40,956 nucleotides of DNA, taken from positions 1 to 40,956 of the forward strand of contig CASFXA010000061.1 of NCBI GenBank assembly GCA_949298535.1, read 5' to 3'. Origin of the DNA: an uncultured Oscillospiraceae bacterium. Its GTDB lineage: Bacteria; Bacillota; Clostridia; Oscillospirales; Ruminococcaceae. Below, in pieces: positions 23,852-32,278 of this stretch. The first letter of the stretch is position 1; each line of letters opens with the position of its first letter. The notes beneath the pieces were generated by a model, which had not been told where the DNA came from, made no database searches, and saw only the letters and a list, made by a program, of their open reading frames with translations. Both the position numbers and the translations under genes were made by a program.

Positions 23852-25963
23852 ATGTTTGAAAATTTCCGAGTGTTTGAAACCGAGTTCGCAGGGAAGAAGA
23901 TTTCCTTTGAAACCGGAAAAATGTGCTGCCTGGCCAGCGGTTCGGTGCTGGTGCGGTATGGGGAGACCACAGTGCTGGTCAACGCCACCGCTTCCGCCAA
24001 ACCCCGGGACGGCATTGATTTTCTGCCCCTGTCGGTAGACTTTGAGGAGAAACTTTACTCTGTGGGCAAGATCCCCGGCTCCTTCCTCAAGAGAGAGGGC
24101 CGTCCCACTGACAAGGCCATTCTTTGCTCCCGTTTGGTGGACCGCCCCATCCGTCCTCTGTTCCCCAAGGACATGAGAAACGATGTGTCGGTGGTGATGA
24201 CTGTTCTGTCTGTGGACCCCGACTGCCTGCCGGAGATCGCCGGTATGCTGGGCGCTTCCTTTGCCCTGTCCATCTCTGATATTCCCTGGAACGGACCTAT
24301 CGCCGGCATCAATGTGGGCCTGGTGGATGGCGAGATCATCCTCTGCCCCAACGCCGAGCAGCGGGCCAAGAGCGACCTGAACCTGACTGTGGCCGCCACT
24401 GAGAAGAAGGTGTGCATGATCGAGGCGGGAGCCAACGAGGTGGACGATGACACCATGTTGGAGGCCATCATGAAGGGCTTTGAGGAAGCCAAGAAGATGG
24501 TGCTGTTCATCAAGGACGTTCAGGCTGAGATTGGCAAGCCCAAGTTCCAGTTCCCCTCCCAGGAGGTGGATCCCGACCTGTTCGCGGCCATCAAGGAGTT
24601 TGCTGAGGATCGCGTCAAGGAGGCTCTGGACACCAACGACAAGAATGTCCGGGAGGCCCGCCTGGCTCCCATTGTGGCGGACATCCATGAGAAATTTGAT
24701 GAGACCCATCCTGAGCAGATCCCCATGATCGACGAGTGCATCTACAAGCTGCAAAAATATATCGTCCGCCGCTGGCTGCTGGATGAGCAGAAGCGTGTGG
24801 ATGGCAGAGGAATGGATGAGATCCGTCCTCTGGCTGCCGAAGTGGGTCTTATTCCCCGGGTACATGGCAGCGGTATGTTCACCCGTGGCCAGACCCAGGT
24901 GCTGACCATCGCCACTTTGGGCACCATTCGGGAGGCTCAGATGCTGGACGGTATCGACGGCGAGACCAGCAAGCGTTATATGCACCAGTACAATTTCCCC
25001 TCCTACTCGGTGGGTGAAACCCGTCCCAGCAGAGGCCCTGGCCGCCGCGAAATCGGTCACGGCGCGCTGGCGGAGCGCGCGCTGGAGCCTGTGATTCCTT
25101 CCGTCGAGGAGTTCCCCTATGCCATCCGCATGGTTTCCGAGGTGCTTTCCTCCAACGGCTCCACCTCTCAGGGCTCCATCTGTGGCTCCACTCTGGCGCT
25201 GATGGATGCCGGTGTGCCCATCAAGGCTCCTGTGGCTGGCATCTCCTGCGGTTTGATTACCGAAGGGGACCGCTGGATGACCATGGTGGACATTCAGGGC
25301 CTGGAGGACTTCTTCGGCGATATGGACTTCAAGGTGGGCGGCACGCACAAGGGTATCACCGCCATCCAGATGGACCTGAAGATCGACGGTCTGACCCCTG
25401 AGATCATCAAGGAGGCCTTCGCCAAGACCCATAAGGCCAGAGACTATATCCTGGATGAAATCATGCTCAAGGCCATCCCCGAGGTTCGTCCTGAGCTGTC
25501 CAAGTACGCTCCCAAAATGCTCACCATGACCATCGATCCCGACAAGATCCGGGAGGTCATCGGTTCCGGCGGCAAGGTGATTCAGAAGATCTGCGCCGAG
25601 TGCGATGTGAAGATTGACATTGAGGACGACGGCCATGTGTTCGTCTCCGCCATTGATATGGACAATGCCCGCCGGGCGGTTACTGTGATCGAGACCATTG
25701 TCAACGATCCTGAGGTGGGCGCCATCTACAAGGGCGTTGTCACCCGCCTGATGACCTTCGGCGCCTTTGTGGAGATCGCTCCCGGTAAAGAGGGCCTGGT
25801 TCACATCTCCAAGCTGGACAGCAAGCGCGTGGAGAAGGTGGAAGATGTGGTCGCCGTAGGCGATGAGATCCTGGTGATGGTCAGCGAAATCGACCAGCAG
25901 GGCCGTATCAACCTCTCCCGCAAGGATGCCATTGCCGCCATGGAGGCCAGAAAGCATCAGTAA
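23852..25963 (+). CDS. pnp: Polyribonucleotide nucleotidyltransferase (PNPase)
   Basis: 703 residues from the ATG at 23852, which has GGAGG 8 nt upstream; an in-frame start at 23831 lacks a site. PNPase degrades RNA 3' to 5' by phosphorolysis. Two RNase PH domains (about 10-140 and 310-530; FFPSYSVGET-like motif seen as FPSYSVGETRPSRGPGRREIGHGALAERAL) flank an all-helical linker. The KH domain has IGSGGKVIQKI at about 570. The S1 domain is GVVTRLMTFGAFVEI...EGLVHISKL at the C terminus. It closes the operon before a terminator. Confidence 0.98.
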   Translation: MFENFRVFETEFAGKKISFETGKMCCLASGSVLVRYGETTVLVNATASAKPRDGIDFLPLSVDFEEKLYSVGKIPGSFLKREGRPTDKAILCSRLVDRPIRPLFPKDMRNDVSVVMTVLSVDPDCLPEIAGMLGASFALSISDIPWNGPIAGINVGLVDGEIILCPNAEQRAKSDLNLTVAATEKKVCMIEAGANEVDDDTMLEAIMKGFEEAKKMVLFIKDVQAEIGKPKFQFPSQEVDPDLFAAIKEFAEDRVKEALDTNDKNVREARLAPIVADIHEKFDETHPEQIPMIDECIYKLQKYIVRRWLLDEQKRVDGRGMDEIRPLAAEVGLIPRVHGSGMFTRGQTQVLTIATLGTIREAQMLDGIDGETSKRYMHQYNFPSYSVGETRPSRGPGRREIGHGALAERALEPVIPSVEEFPYAIRMVSEVLSSNGSTSQGSICGSTLALMDAGVPIKAPVAGISCGLITEGDRWMTMVDIQGLEDFFGDMDFKVGGTHKGITAIQMDLKIDGLTPEIIKEAFAKTHKARDYILDEIMLKAIPEVRPELSKYAPKMLTMTIDPDKIREVIGSGGKVIQKICAECDVKIDIEDDGHVFVSAIDMDNARRAVTVIETIVNDPEVGAIYKGVVTRLMTFGAFVEIAPGKEGLVHISKLDSKRVEKVEDVVAVGDEILVMVSEIDQQGRINLSRKDAIAAMEARKHQ

Positions 25964-26034
25964 TCAGTAACATGGACGCCGGCGAGACGGCCGACGCCTT
26001 TCCCTCCGGGGATCAAAACGGAACAAGGAAAGCG

Positions 26035-26083
26035 AAAGAGGAACGTCTCAGGCTCTGGGTTCAGGGTCGGAGACGTTCTCTTT
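26035..26083 (+). terminator. Terminator after pnp
   Basis: AAAGAG-AACGTCTC (26035-26049, one bulged G) pairs with GAGACGTT-CTCTTT (26070-26083). The A- and T-rich arm ends make it usable on the plus strand, though the T run is short. Position 70-120 bp behind pnp fits the end of the long operon. Confidence 0.7.
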
Positions 26084-26166
26084 GCTGTCATAGGCTGATT
26101 TTTCCCTTAAAAAAGGGATGAATTGGCGGGAAGAATGAATAAACAGCGAATATTTCGCCCCGGAAC

Positions 26167-26202
26167 TTGTGAGTTTGCCGGGATTCTGGTACAATGTATA
26201 AT
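26167..26202 (+). promoter_or_regulatory. Promoter of the CNNM-proBA unit
   Basis: Two overlapping options: TTGTGA (26167-26172), 17 bp, TACAAT (26190-26195); and TTGCCG (26175-26180), 16 bp, TATAAT (26197-26202). Either yields a leader of about 75-85 nt. The remaining 25964-26284 stretch holds only the terminator and this promoter. Confidence 0.65.
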
Positions 26203-26284
26203 AACGCCTGAAAATTTTTGCTTGTCATTGGGCGGCAGTCAGCCGCTGAAATAAAATTTAATTGAAAGTGGAGTTGGTTTTTTC

Positions 26285-27553
26285 TTGGGCAGTATGGACT
26301 TATCAACAATCGTTATTGTGATCCTTTTGTTGGCGGCTTCCGCCTTTTTCTCCGCCAGTGAGACGGCTTTTTCCTCGGTGAACCTCCTGCGCCTGAAAAA
26401 TATGGCGGAGGAAGGCAATCAGAAGGCCCGCACCGCAACAAAGATCGCGGCTGAGTTTGATAAGATGCTTTCCACCATCCTTATTGGCAACAACCTGGTG
26501 AATATCGCCATTTCCTCTCTGGTTACGGTGATTGCCACCACCTATTTCGGCAGCAGCGGCGTGGCAATTGCCACCGGTGTGGCCACTATTTTGATTCTGA
26601 CCTTCGGCGAGATTATGCCGAAAAGCCTGGCCAAGGAGAACAGCGAAGTGGTAGTGCTGTTTTCCGCCCCTGTTCTGCATTTTCTGATGAAACTTTTCAC
26701 CCCCATCAGCTTTATTTTCATCAAGCTCCGGGGGCTGTTCAGCAAGGGGGACGCCAGCGGAAAGCAGCCTACCATCACCGAGCAGGAACTGTTGTATATG
26801 CTCAACACCATTGAGCAGGAGGGCGTGCTGGAAAGCCAGGAAAAGGATCTGGTTCAGTCTGCCCTGAAATTTGATGAAACCACCGTTCAGGAGATCCTTA
26901 CTCCCCGGGTGAATCTGGTGGCCTTTGATATTGAGGACAGCCAGGAGGAAATTCTGCGCGTCATCACCACCGAACGCTATTCCAGAATTCCCGTTTATGA
27001 GGAGACCATTGATAATATTATCGGCTTGGTTCAGTCCCGGGACATTCTGGAGGAGATCATCCAGGGGAAAAAGCCGGATCTGCGCAGCCTGATGACCGAG
27101 GTGATGTTTATTCACCGGACCATGAAGATTTCCAAATTGCTGGGTGAGTTTCAGAAGAAAAAGAGTCACCTGGCGGTGGTCATCGACGACTATGGCGGCA
27201 CCCTGGGTATCGTCACCATGGAGGATCTTCTGGAGGAGCTGGTGGGAGAGATCTGGGATGAAGACGACGAGGTGGTCACGGAGCTGACCAACCTGGGAGA
27301 TAATACCTACCTGGTCAGCGGCGACATGAATATCCATGAGTTCTTTGATGAGATTGGTTATGCGCCAAAGGGCTTTGAGAGCAGCTACAACACCATGAAC
27401 GGCTGGGCCTTGGAACAGCTGGAACATATTCCCCAGGTAGGGGAGAGCTTTACTTACGCCGGATTGACCGTCACCGTCAGGGAGATGGACGATCAGCGGA
27501 TCACAAAACTGCTGGTGAAGCGGGAAGTGGCAGAGCCCATGGAGGAGGAATAA
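26285..27553 (+). CDS. CNNM/CorC-type membrane protein (hemolysin C family, DUF21-CBS)
   Basis: 422 residues. The start is taken as TTG 26285, 11 nt behind GGAG; ATG 26294 is the alternative. N-terminal DUF21/CNNM membrane domain (about 5-145) with VILLLAASAFFSASETAFSSVN and TILIGNNLVNIAISS. A CBS pair lies at about 205-330, including IPVYEETIDNIIGLVQSRDIL and HLAVVIDDYGGTLGIVTMEDLLEELVGEI. The CorC_HlyC transporter-associated domain ends the protein. Relatives handle Mg2+ efflux or resistance; older names call them hemolysins without good reason. A 75-bp gap leads to proB, so co-transcription is possible though unrelated in pathway. Confidence 0.92.
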   Translation: MGSMDLSTIVIVILLLAASAFFSASETAFSSVNLLRLKNMAEEGNQKARTATKIAAEFDKMLSTILIGNNLVNIAISSLVTVIATTYFGSSGVAIATGVATILILTFGEIMPKSLAKENSEVVVLFSAPVLHFLMKLFTPISFIFIKLRGLFSKGDASGKQPTITEQELLYMLNTIEQEGVLESQEKDLVQSALKFDETTVQEILTPRVNLVAFDIEDSQEEILRVITTERYSRIPVYEETIDNIIGLVQSRDILEEIIQGKKPDLRSLMTEVMFIHRTMKISKLLGEFQKKKSHLAVVIDDYGGTLGIVTMEDLLEELVGEIWDEDDEVVTELTNLGDNTYLVSGDMNIHEFFDEIGYAPKGFESSYNTMNGWALEQLEHIPQVGESFTYAGLTVTVREMDDQRITKLLVKREVAEPMEEE

Positions 27554-27628
27554 GGGGGATGCCTGTTTCTCCGGCGATATTCTGCCTTTGAGGCGGACAA
27601 TGATCTTCAAGCAAAGGAAGCTGTGGCT

Positions 27629-28426
27629 ATGGAATTTCAAAATGCCCATCGGGTGGTGGTCAAGGTGGGAACCTCCACGTTGACCCATAAAACAGGACAT
27701 ATCAACATTCGGCTGATGGAGCGGTTGGTGAAGGTGCTGGCGGATCTGAAGAACCAGGGACTGGAGCTGGTGCTGGTTACTTCGGGAGCCATCGGCGTGG
27801 GAGTGGGAAAGCTGGGGCTGTCTGCCAGACCATCAGATATTCCCGGCAAACAAGCGGCAGCGGCGGTGGGCCAATGTGAGCTGATGTATCTGTATGACAA
27901 ATATTTTTCGGAATACAATCATACAGTGGCTCAGGTGCTGTTGACCCGGTATTCCCTCTCCAAAGAGGATGGAGAGGAAAATGTCCACAACACCTTTGAA
28001 GCGCTGCTGAGGATGGGAGCGATTCCGGTCGTCAATGAGAACGACACCGTGGCCACCGACGAAATCCGTTTCGGAGATAATGACACCCTTTCCGCCTATG
28101 TGGCCCGGTTTATCGCTGCTGACAGCCTGGTGCTTCTGACTGATATTGACGGATTGTATACTGCAAATCCCGCGCAGGATCCCAGCGCCACTTTGGTGCA
28201 GGAGGTTGCCCAGGTGGACGATCAGCTGATGGAAACGGCAGGAGGCGCAGGCAGCGCCTTGGGTACCGGCGGCATGATTACCAAACTTCAGGCGGCGCGG
28301 ATCGCCACCGAGGCGGGAGCGGATATGTACATCATCAACGGCAAAAATCCGGAAGGCCTTTATGATCTTTTGGATGGCAAGCAGGTGGGGACTCACTTTG
28401 CCGCCAGGCCGGTTTCCGTTCGCTGA
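27629..28426 (+). CDS. proB: Glutamate 5-kinase, short form without PUA domain
   Basis: 265 residues from the ATG at 27629, with AAGGA 10 nt upstream; a GTG at 27623 is possible. It makes gamma-glutamyl phosphate, the first step of proline synthesis. The amino-acid kinase fold shows VVVKVGTSTLTH, LVTSGAIGVGVGKLG, NENDTVATDEIRFGDNDTLSA, LLTDIDGLYTANP and GTGGMITKLQAARIA. The chain stops where many ProB proteins (about 370 residues) continue into a C-terminal PUA domain. proA follows at once. Confidence 0.95.
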   Translation: MEFQNAHRVVVKVGTSTLTHKTGHINIRLMERLVKVLADLKNQGLELVLVTSGAIGVGVGKLGLSARPSDIPGKQAAAAVGQCELMYLYDKYFSEYNHTVAQVLLTRYSLSKEDGEENVHNTFEALLRMGAIPVVNENDTVATDEIRFGDNDTLSAYVARFIAADSLVLLTDIDGLYTANPAQDPSATLVQEVAQVDDQLMETAGGAGSALGTGGMITKLQAARIATEAGADMYIINGKNPEGLYDLLDGKQVGTHFAARPVSVR

Positions 28427-28446
28427 ACAGAAAGGGAGTGCGTCAG

Positions 28447-29703
28447 ATGGATGCCAGGGAAAAAATGAAGCTGTTGGGAACGCGGGCAAAAGCCGCCTCC
28501 AGACAGATGATGATTACCGGAGCCGTTTCCAAGGATCGGGCGCTGCGACAGATTGCGGAAGATCTGCTTGCCTGCCAGGAGGAGATTTTGGCGGCCAACG
28601 AGCAGGATCTTGCCAACGGGAAGGAAAACGGCATCCGCACAGTGATGCTGGACCGTCTTCGCCTGACGAAGGAGCGGCTGGAGGGCATTGCCGCCAGTGT
28701 GCTGGAAGTAGCGGCTCTTCCCGACCCGGTGGGGGAAATTTTGGATGGCTCCATCCGTCCCAATGGCCTGGAGATTCAGAAGGTGCGGGTCCCCATGGGG
28801 GTCATCGGTATTATCTATGAGTCCCGCCCCAATGTGACAGTGGATGCGGCGGCCCTTTGCCTGAAGTCCGGCAATGCCTGCATCCTCCGGGGAGGAAAAG
28901 AGGCGATTGCCACCAACACGGTGCTGGCCCGTTTGATGGGTCGTTCACTGGAAAAGGCGGGCCTTCCGGGGGACGCCGTACTGCTGGTGGAGGACACCTC
29001 CCGGGAGTGCGCCCGGGAGATGATGCGCCTCAACGGCCTGATCGATGTGCTGATTCCCCGGGGGGGCGGCGGCCTCATCCGATCCGTGGTGGAAAACGCC
29101 ACCGTTCCGGTGATCCAGACGGGCGAGGGCAACTGCCATATTTATGTGGATTCCCCCTGTGATCTGGAGATGGCGGTACAGGTGACGGTCAACGCCAAAT
29201 GCTCCCGTCCGTCGGTATGCAATGCGGCGGAGACTCTGCTGGTCCACCGTGAGGTGGCGGAGCAATTTCTGCCCCGGTGCAAAGAGGAGCTGGACCGGTA
29301 TCATACCCAGCTGCGGGGCTGTCCCGAGACCTGCCGTATTTTGGGGGAGAGCGTGATTCCGGCTACAGAGGAGGACTACGCCACCGAGTTTAACGATTAT
29401 ATTCTGGCGGTTCGGGTGGTGGACAGCCTGGAACAGGCAATGGAGCATATCGCCCGCTATTCCACCGGTCATTCCGAGGCCATTATCACCAAGGATTACA
29501 GCCACAGCAGAAAATTCACAGCCGGTGTGGACGCGGCGGCAGTTTATGTCAACGCTTCCACCCGTTTCACCGACGGCGGAGAATTTGGCCTGGGGGCGGA
29601 GATCGGTATCTCCACCCAGAAGCTCCATGCCCGGGGTCCTATGGGCCTGCGGGAGCTGACCACCGTCAAATATCTTGTTCTGGGCAGCGGTCAGATTCGC
29701 TGA
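28447..29703 (+). CDS. proA: Gamma-glutamyl phosphate reductase
   Basis: 418 residues from the ATG at 28447, with AAAGGGAG about 8 nt upstream; a GTG at 28438 overlaps that site and is less likely. It reduces gamma-glutamyl phosphate to glutamate semialdehyde with NADPH. An aldehyde-dehydrogenase fold with PMGVIGIIYESRPNVTVDAAALCLKSGNACILRGGKEA, and the catalytic Cys in NAKCSRPSVCNAAETLL. It ends with GPMGLRELTTVKYLVLG. It completes the pair with ProB; pyrroline-5-carboxylate reductase is not in the window. Confidence 0.97.
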   Translation: MDAREKMKLLGTRAKAASRQMMITGAVSKDRALRQIAEDLLACQEEILAANEQDLANGKENGIRTVMLDRLRLTKERLEGIAASVLEVAALPDPVGEILDGSIRPNGLEIQKVRVPMGVIGIIYESRPNVTVDAAALCLKSGNACILRGGKEAIATNTVLARLMGRSLEKAGLPGDAVLLVEDTSRECAREMMRLNGLIDVLIPRGGGGLIRSVVENATVPVIQTGEGNCHIYVDSPCDLEMAVQVTVNAKCSRPSVCNAAETLLVHREVAEQFLPRCKEELDRYHTQLRGCPETCRILGESVIPATEEDYATEFNDYILAVRVVDSLEQAMEHIARYSTGHSEAIITKDYSHSRKFTAGVDAAAVYVNASTRFTDGGEFGLGAEIGISTQKLHARGPMGLRELTTVKYLVLGSGQIR

Positions 29704-29728
29704 GCCTGAAGAACAAAGGAGGTACCCC

Positions 29729-30700
29729 ATGAGTTCCAATGTATCCAGTAAAAGCAGACGCAACCGGTATGCCGCGCCCATCGGCGGGGTATTCATCATC
29801 CTGTGCATCGTAGGTTTTTTCACCGTTGTGGCGGCCTGCTTCAACTTTACCCGCAGCATTTTGGATAATTCCGGACAAAAGCAGGAGTATGAGGAAATGC
29901 TGCTGCCGGTGGTGATGTTCGATCCGCCGCCCTTTGAAGATCCGGTGAACCTGCGGGACACTGATCTGCTCCAGTACAGCATCTGGGCGACTGTGCTGGG
30001 GGAAAAGCGGGATACCTACGAGTATGACGATGATCTCTCCCTGGTCATTCCATCCAGCGATGTGGATATGACAGCCTATCACCTCTTTGGACCGGACGTA
30101 ACCCTAAAGCATGATTCCTTTGGCGACTATGAAATCAGCTATTATTATGAGGAAGCGATTAAATCCTACCATGTGCCGGTGACAGCCATGACGGGGTTTT
30201 ATATTCCCAGCGTGGAGGAGATCGTGAAAAAGGGGGATGTGATCCAGCTGAAAGTGGGATATGTCCCTCCTCAAAACGCTTTGGACGTGGATTTCAGCGG
30301 CAAAGGAAACAATGAGCCCGCCCCGGATAAATACATGACCTACGAATTGCACAAAGGCAAGGACGGCTATTATCTCTATGCCATCAAGGATGTGGAAGGA
30401 GCCACCTTCCTCACCGGCAGCGACGCGGTATTGCCGGATGATCTGCTGGCCCAGTCGGAGAGCGATGCCGCGGCGGCGCTGCCGGAGGATCCTTCCGGCG
30501 GGGACAGCGGTGCAAGTTTGCCGGAGGACGGCAGTTCTTCCGACGGAGAGCCTCAGGAGGACAGCCAGGAGGAATCCGCTGACTCTGCTGAAGAGGGGGC
30601 GCAGGAAGACCAGGAGGATGAGGAAAGCCAGGAGGAAGAAACCTCTGAAGCAGAGGAGAGCGCTTCGGAATCGGTCTTTTCCGGGCCGGTGGAGGGATAA
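29729..30700 (+). CDS. Unrecognised single-pass membrane protein with acidic tail
   Basis: 323 residues from the ATG at 29729 with AAAGGAGG just upstream; longer starts overlap proA. A short basic N terminus is followed by one membrane helix at about 17-38 (IGGVFIILCIVGFFTVVAACF). An outer domain comes next, about 45-240, with many Asp, Tyr and Pro residues. A final tail of about 75 residues is made almost only of Glu, Asp, Ser, Gly and Ala. I recognise no family. It follows proA by 25 bp and probably shares its transcript. The tail may be a disordered, charged spacer towards the cell wall. It precedes a convergent terminator. Confidence 0.75.
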   Translation: MSSNVSSKSRRNRYAAPIGGVFIILCIVGFFTVVAACFNFTRSILDNSGQKQEYEEMLLPVVMFDPPPFEDPVNLRDTDLLQYSIWATVLGEKRDTYEYDDDLSLVIPSSDVDMTAYHLFGPDVTLKHDSFGDYEISYYYEEAIKSYHVPVTAMTGFYIPSVEEIVKKGDVIQLKVGYVPPQNALDVDFSGKGNNEPAPDKYMTYELHKGKDGYYLYAIKDVEGATFLTGSDAVLPDDLLAQSESDAAAALPEDPSGGDSGASLPEDGSSSDGEPQEDSQEESADSAEEGAQEDQEDEESQEEETSEAEESASESVFSGPVEG

Positions 30701-30761
30701 AATCCCCTTTCTCCGGGATGCTCCGATCCTTTTCAGAAGCAAAATCCAGAATCATTTATAA

Positions 30762-30800
30762 CAAACGCCATGCCGTCCTTCATCAGCGGCATGGCGTTTG
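30762..30800. terminator. Bidirectional hairpin between convergent genes
   Basis: A perfect 14-bp stem, CAAACGCCATGCCG (30762-30775) with CGGCATGGCGTTTG (30787-30800), 11-nt loop. T-rich stretches follow within a few bases on each strand. It fits a shared terminator of the plus unit ending at 30700 and the minus gene ending at 30878. Confidence 0.65.
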
Positions 30801-30877
30801 CTGTGTCATTTTTAAGATTGTTCCAAAGGAGGAGCAGAGCTCCATTCTGCCCCCTTTGATTTTGTCCAGCGATTTCC

Positions 30878-32014
30878 TCAGGAGAAAATGGCCAGACGGA
30901 CAGGTTCCATTTGGGCAATCCATTCCCCTTTTTCCCGGTTATAAAATTTGGTGTCGGAGTTGATTGCAAAGGGAATTTCCGCGTCTGTCAGCGCCTTGGT
31001 GACAAAAGAGGCAAAAACGCATTGCTCATCAATGGAATAGTCATTTCCGTCGTTATAGTTTCCCGGCATCCAGGCGCCTACCCAAGTGGGAATACCAGTT
31101 GCCTCCTGCCATTGGAGCGCAGCATTGATTTGATCCAGAATCAACTGTTTTTCCTCCTGGGTGCCGATGGTCCATTGCTTTTTTTCGTTGCTGCGAGAGG
31201 GCCCGGCGGCGTAAAAGTGCCATTGGGCCATCAAAAAGCCGTTGTGGTTCGTTGGAATTTTTAATTCATGGAGATAGGCGGGATTGAAGCGCAGCCGGGG
31301 AGAGATCATCAGGATCCGCTGGGGGTTTGTTTTGCGGATCTCGGTTACAACTGCTTCGTAGAGCCGATTGAGCGGCTCAGAGTCTTTATTTAAAGCGTCT
31401 GTGGCCTCAATCAGCAGGTCAAAAGCAAGCAAAGGAGAAACGTCCTGGTAACGCTCCGCCAGAATGCCCCACCATTGCACGACTTTTGCCAATTCCTCTT
31501 CGGTGGGATTATTTTTAAAGTCATCCGCCTGATAAGCGATAATGGGGATGATCCCATTTTCCAGACAGTCGGAAACCTGTTGATCCAAACTTTGGAGCAG
31601 TTGGGGGTCCAGTTGATCCCGCACCCTGATGCGAACATGGTTGATGCCGGCTTGTCGGAAATGAAGGACCGCTTGGGAGGAATAGAATGTGCGTCCCTGC
31701 TTGGTTTTGCTCCAATCCACATCCATTCCCTTTTTCAGTAGCTTTTGATATTCCCAAGGGGAAATAGCTGCCTGCCCGCTTTGCTGAATCCAATCGGAAG
31801 ATGGATTTTCCAGCGGGGAGAATACAGGATCGTCGCTGTCGGAGGTGCCGGATGCCCATTCCCCGTCAGAAGGAGATTGGGAGGAAGAGGGTGTTTCTTC
31901 TGTGGAAGCACCAGATTGAGAGGGGGAAGAGGAGATGCCGGAATTTTCAGATGAGGAGGGGGAACAGGATACCAGCAGCAGAAAAAGAGTCAGCGCACAG
32001 AAAAGTTTTTTCAA
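30878..32014 (-). CDS. GH5-like lipoprotein, probably catalytically altered
   Basis: 378 residues from a TTG at 32012-32014 with AGGAG 9 nt upstream; the ATG just before it is out of frame. The signal peptide ends in lipobox LVSC (Cys17). A Ser/Glu/Pro-rich linker follows to about residue 75. The TIM-barrel part resembles glycoside hydrolase family 5 endoglucanases: GMDVDWSKT, FRQAGINHVRIRV, PIIAYQADD, FDLLIEATDAL, MAQWHFYAAG and IPTWVGAWMPGNYN. Glu203 sits where the acid/base (usual NEP) is expected. The nucleophile place (usual GE[FW]G) holds Ala314. It may bind, not cut, polysaccharide. Family call moderate; inactivity inferred. Confidence 0.68.
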   Translation of the reverse strand: MKKLFCALTLFLLLVSCSPSSSENSGISSSPSQSGASTEETPSSSQSPSDGEWASGTSDSDDPVFSPLENPSSDWIQQSGQAAISPWEYQKLLKKGMDVDWSKTKQGRTFYSSQAVLHFRQAGINHVRIRVRDQLDPQLLQSLDQQVSDCLENGIIPIIAYQADDFKNNPTEEELAKVVQWWGILAERYQDVSPLLAFDLLIEATDALNKDSEPLNRLYEAVVTEIRKTNPQRILMISPRLRFNPAYLHELKIPTNHNGFLMAQWHFYAAGPSRSNEKKQWTIGTQEEKQLILDQINAALQWQEATGIPTWVGAWMPGNYNDGNDYSIDEQCVFASFVTKALTDAEIPFAINSDTKFYNREKGEWIAQMEPVRLAIFS

Positions 32015-32062
32015 TCATCAGCTCTCCTTTTTATTTCAATGGCAACAAGATGTTTTTCTTTT

Positions 32063-32090
32063 ATTATATCTGAGAAGAAGAGGGGGTCAA
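32063..32090 (-). promoter_or_regulatory. Promoter of the GH5-like lipoprotein gene
   Basis: On the minus strand, TTGACC (complement of 32085-32090), 16-bp spacer, TATAAT (complement of 32063-32068). It places the start about 40 nt before the TTG codon. Confidence 0.75.
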
Positions 32091-32185
32091 CATCGTTTTT
32101 TCGTCACCTGCGGAGCATTTTTGTCAAAAAGCGTTTCTGGCGACTTGCAAATAGCTGTGGGAGGGGAAAAAGAACGTTTTTCGTC

Positions 32186-32214
32186 TTTACAAAGCGCTGA
32201 AAAAGGAGTAGAAT
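32186..32214 (+). promoter_or_regulatory. Promoter of the dehydrogenase-aminotransferase pair
   Basis: TTTACA (32186-32191), 17-bp spacer, TAGAAT (32209-32214). The downstream leader carries the inverted repeat at 32226-32246. Confidence 0.7.
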
Positions 32215-32225
32215 CTAACTCATAA

Positions 32226-32246
32226 TTATTCGCTGCAAAGGAATAA
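32226..32246. promoter_or_regulatory. Inverted repeat in the dehydrogenase leader
   Basis: TTATTC (32226-32231) and GAATAA (32241-32246) with 9 bp between. It lies around and just after the predicted transcription start, a typical operator position. No regulator gene is adjacent. Confidence 0.4.
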
Positions 32247-32278
32247 CTATTACATTTCAGAAAGAGCGTGATTTTGGT

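Noticed and set aside
23771-25957. A 728-codon open frame antisense to pnp
   Set aside because: It mirrors a certain pnp gene, has atypical composition rich in His, Gly and Leu, and shows no recognisable domain.
26088-26309. A 73-codon minus-strand frame before the CNNM-type gene
   Set aside because: It overlaps the plus-strand promoter and gene start, has no recognisable content and no good ribosome site.
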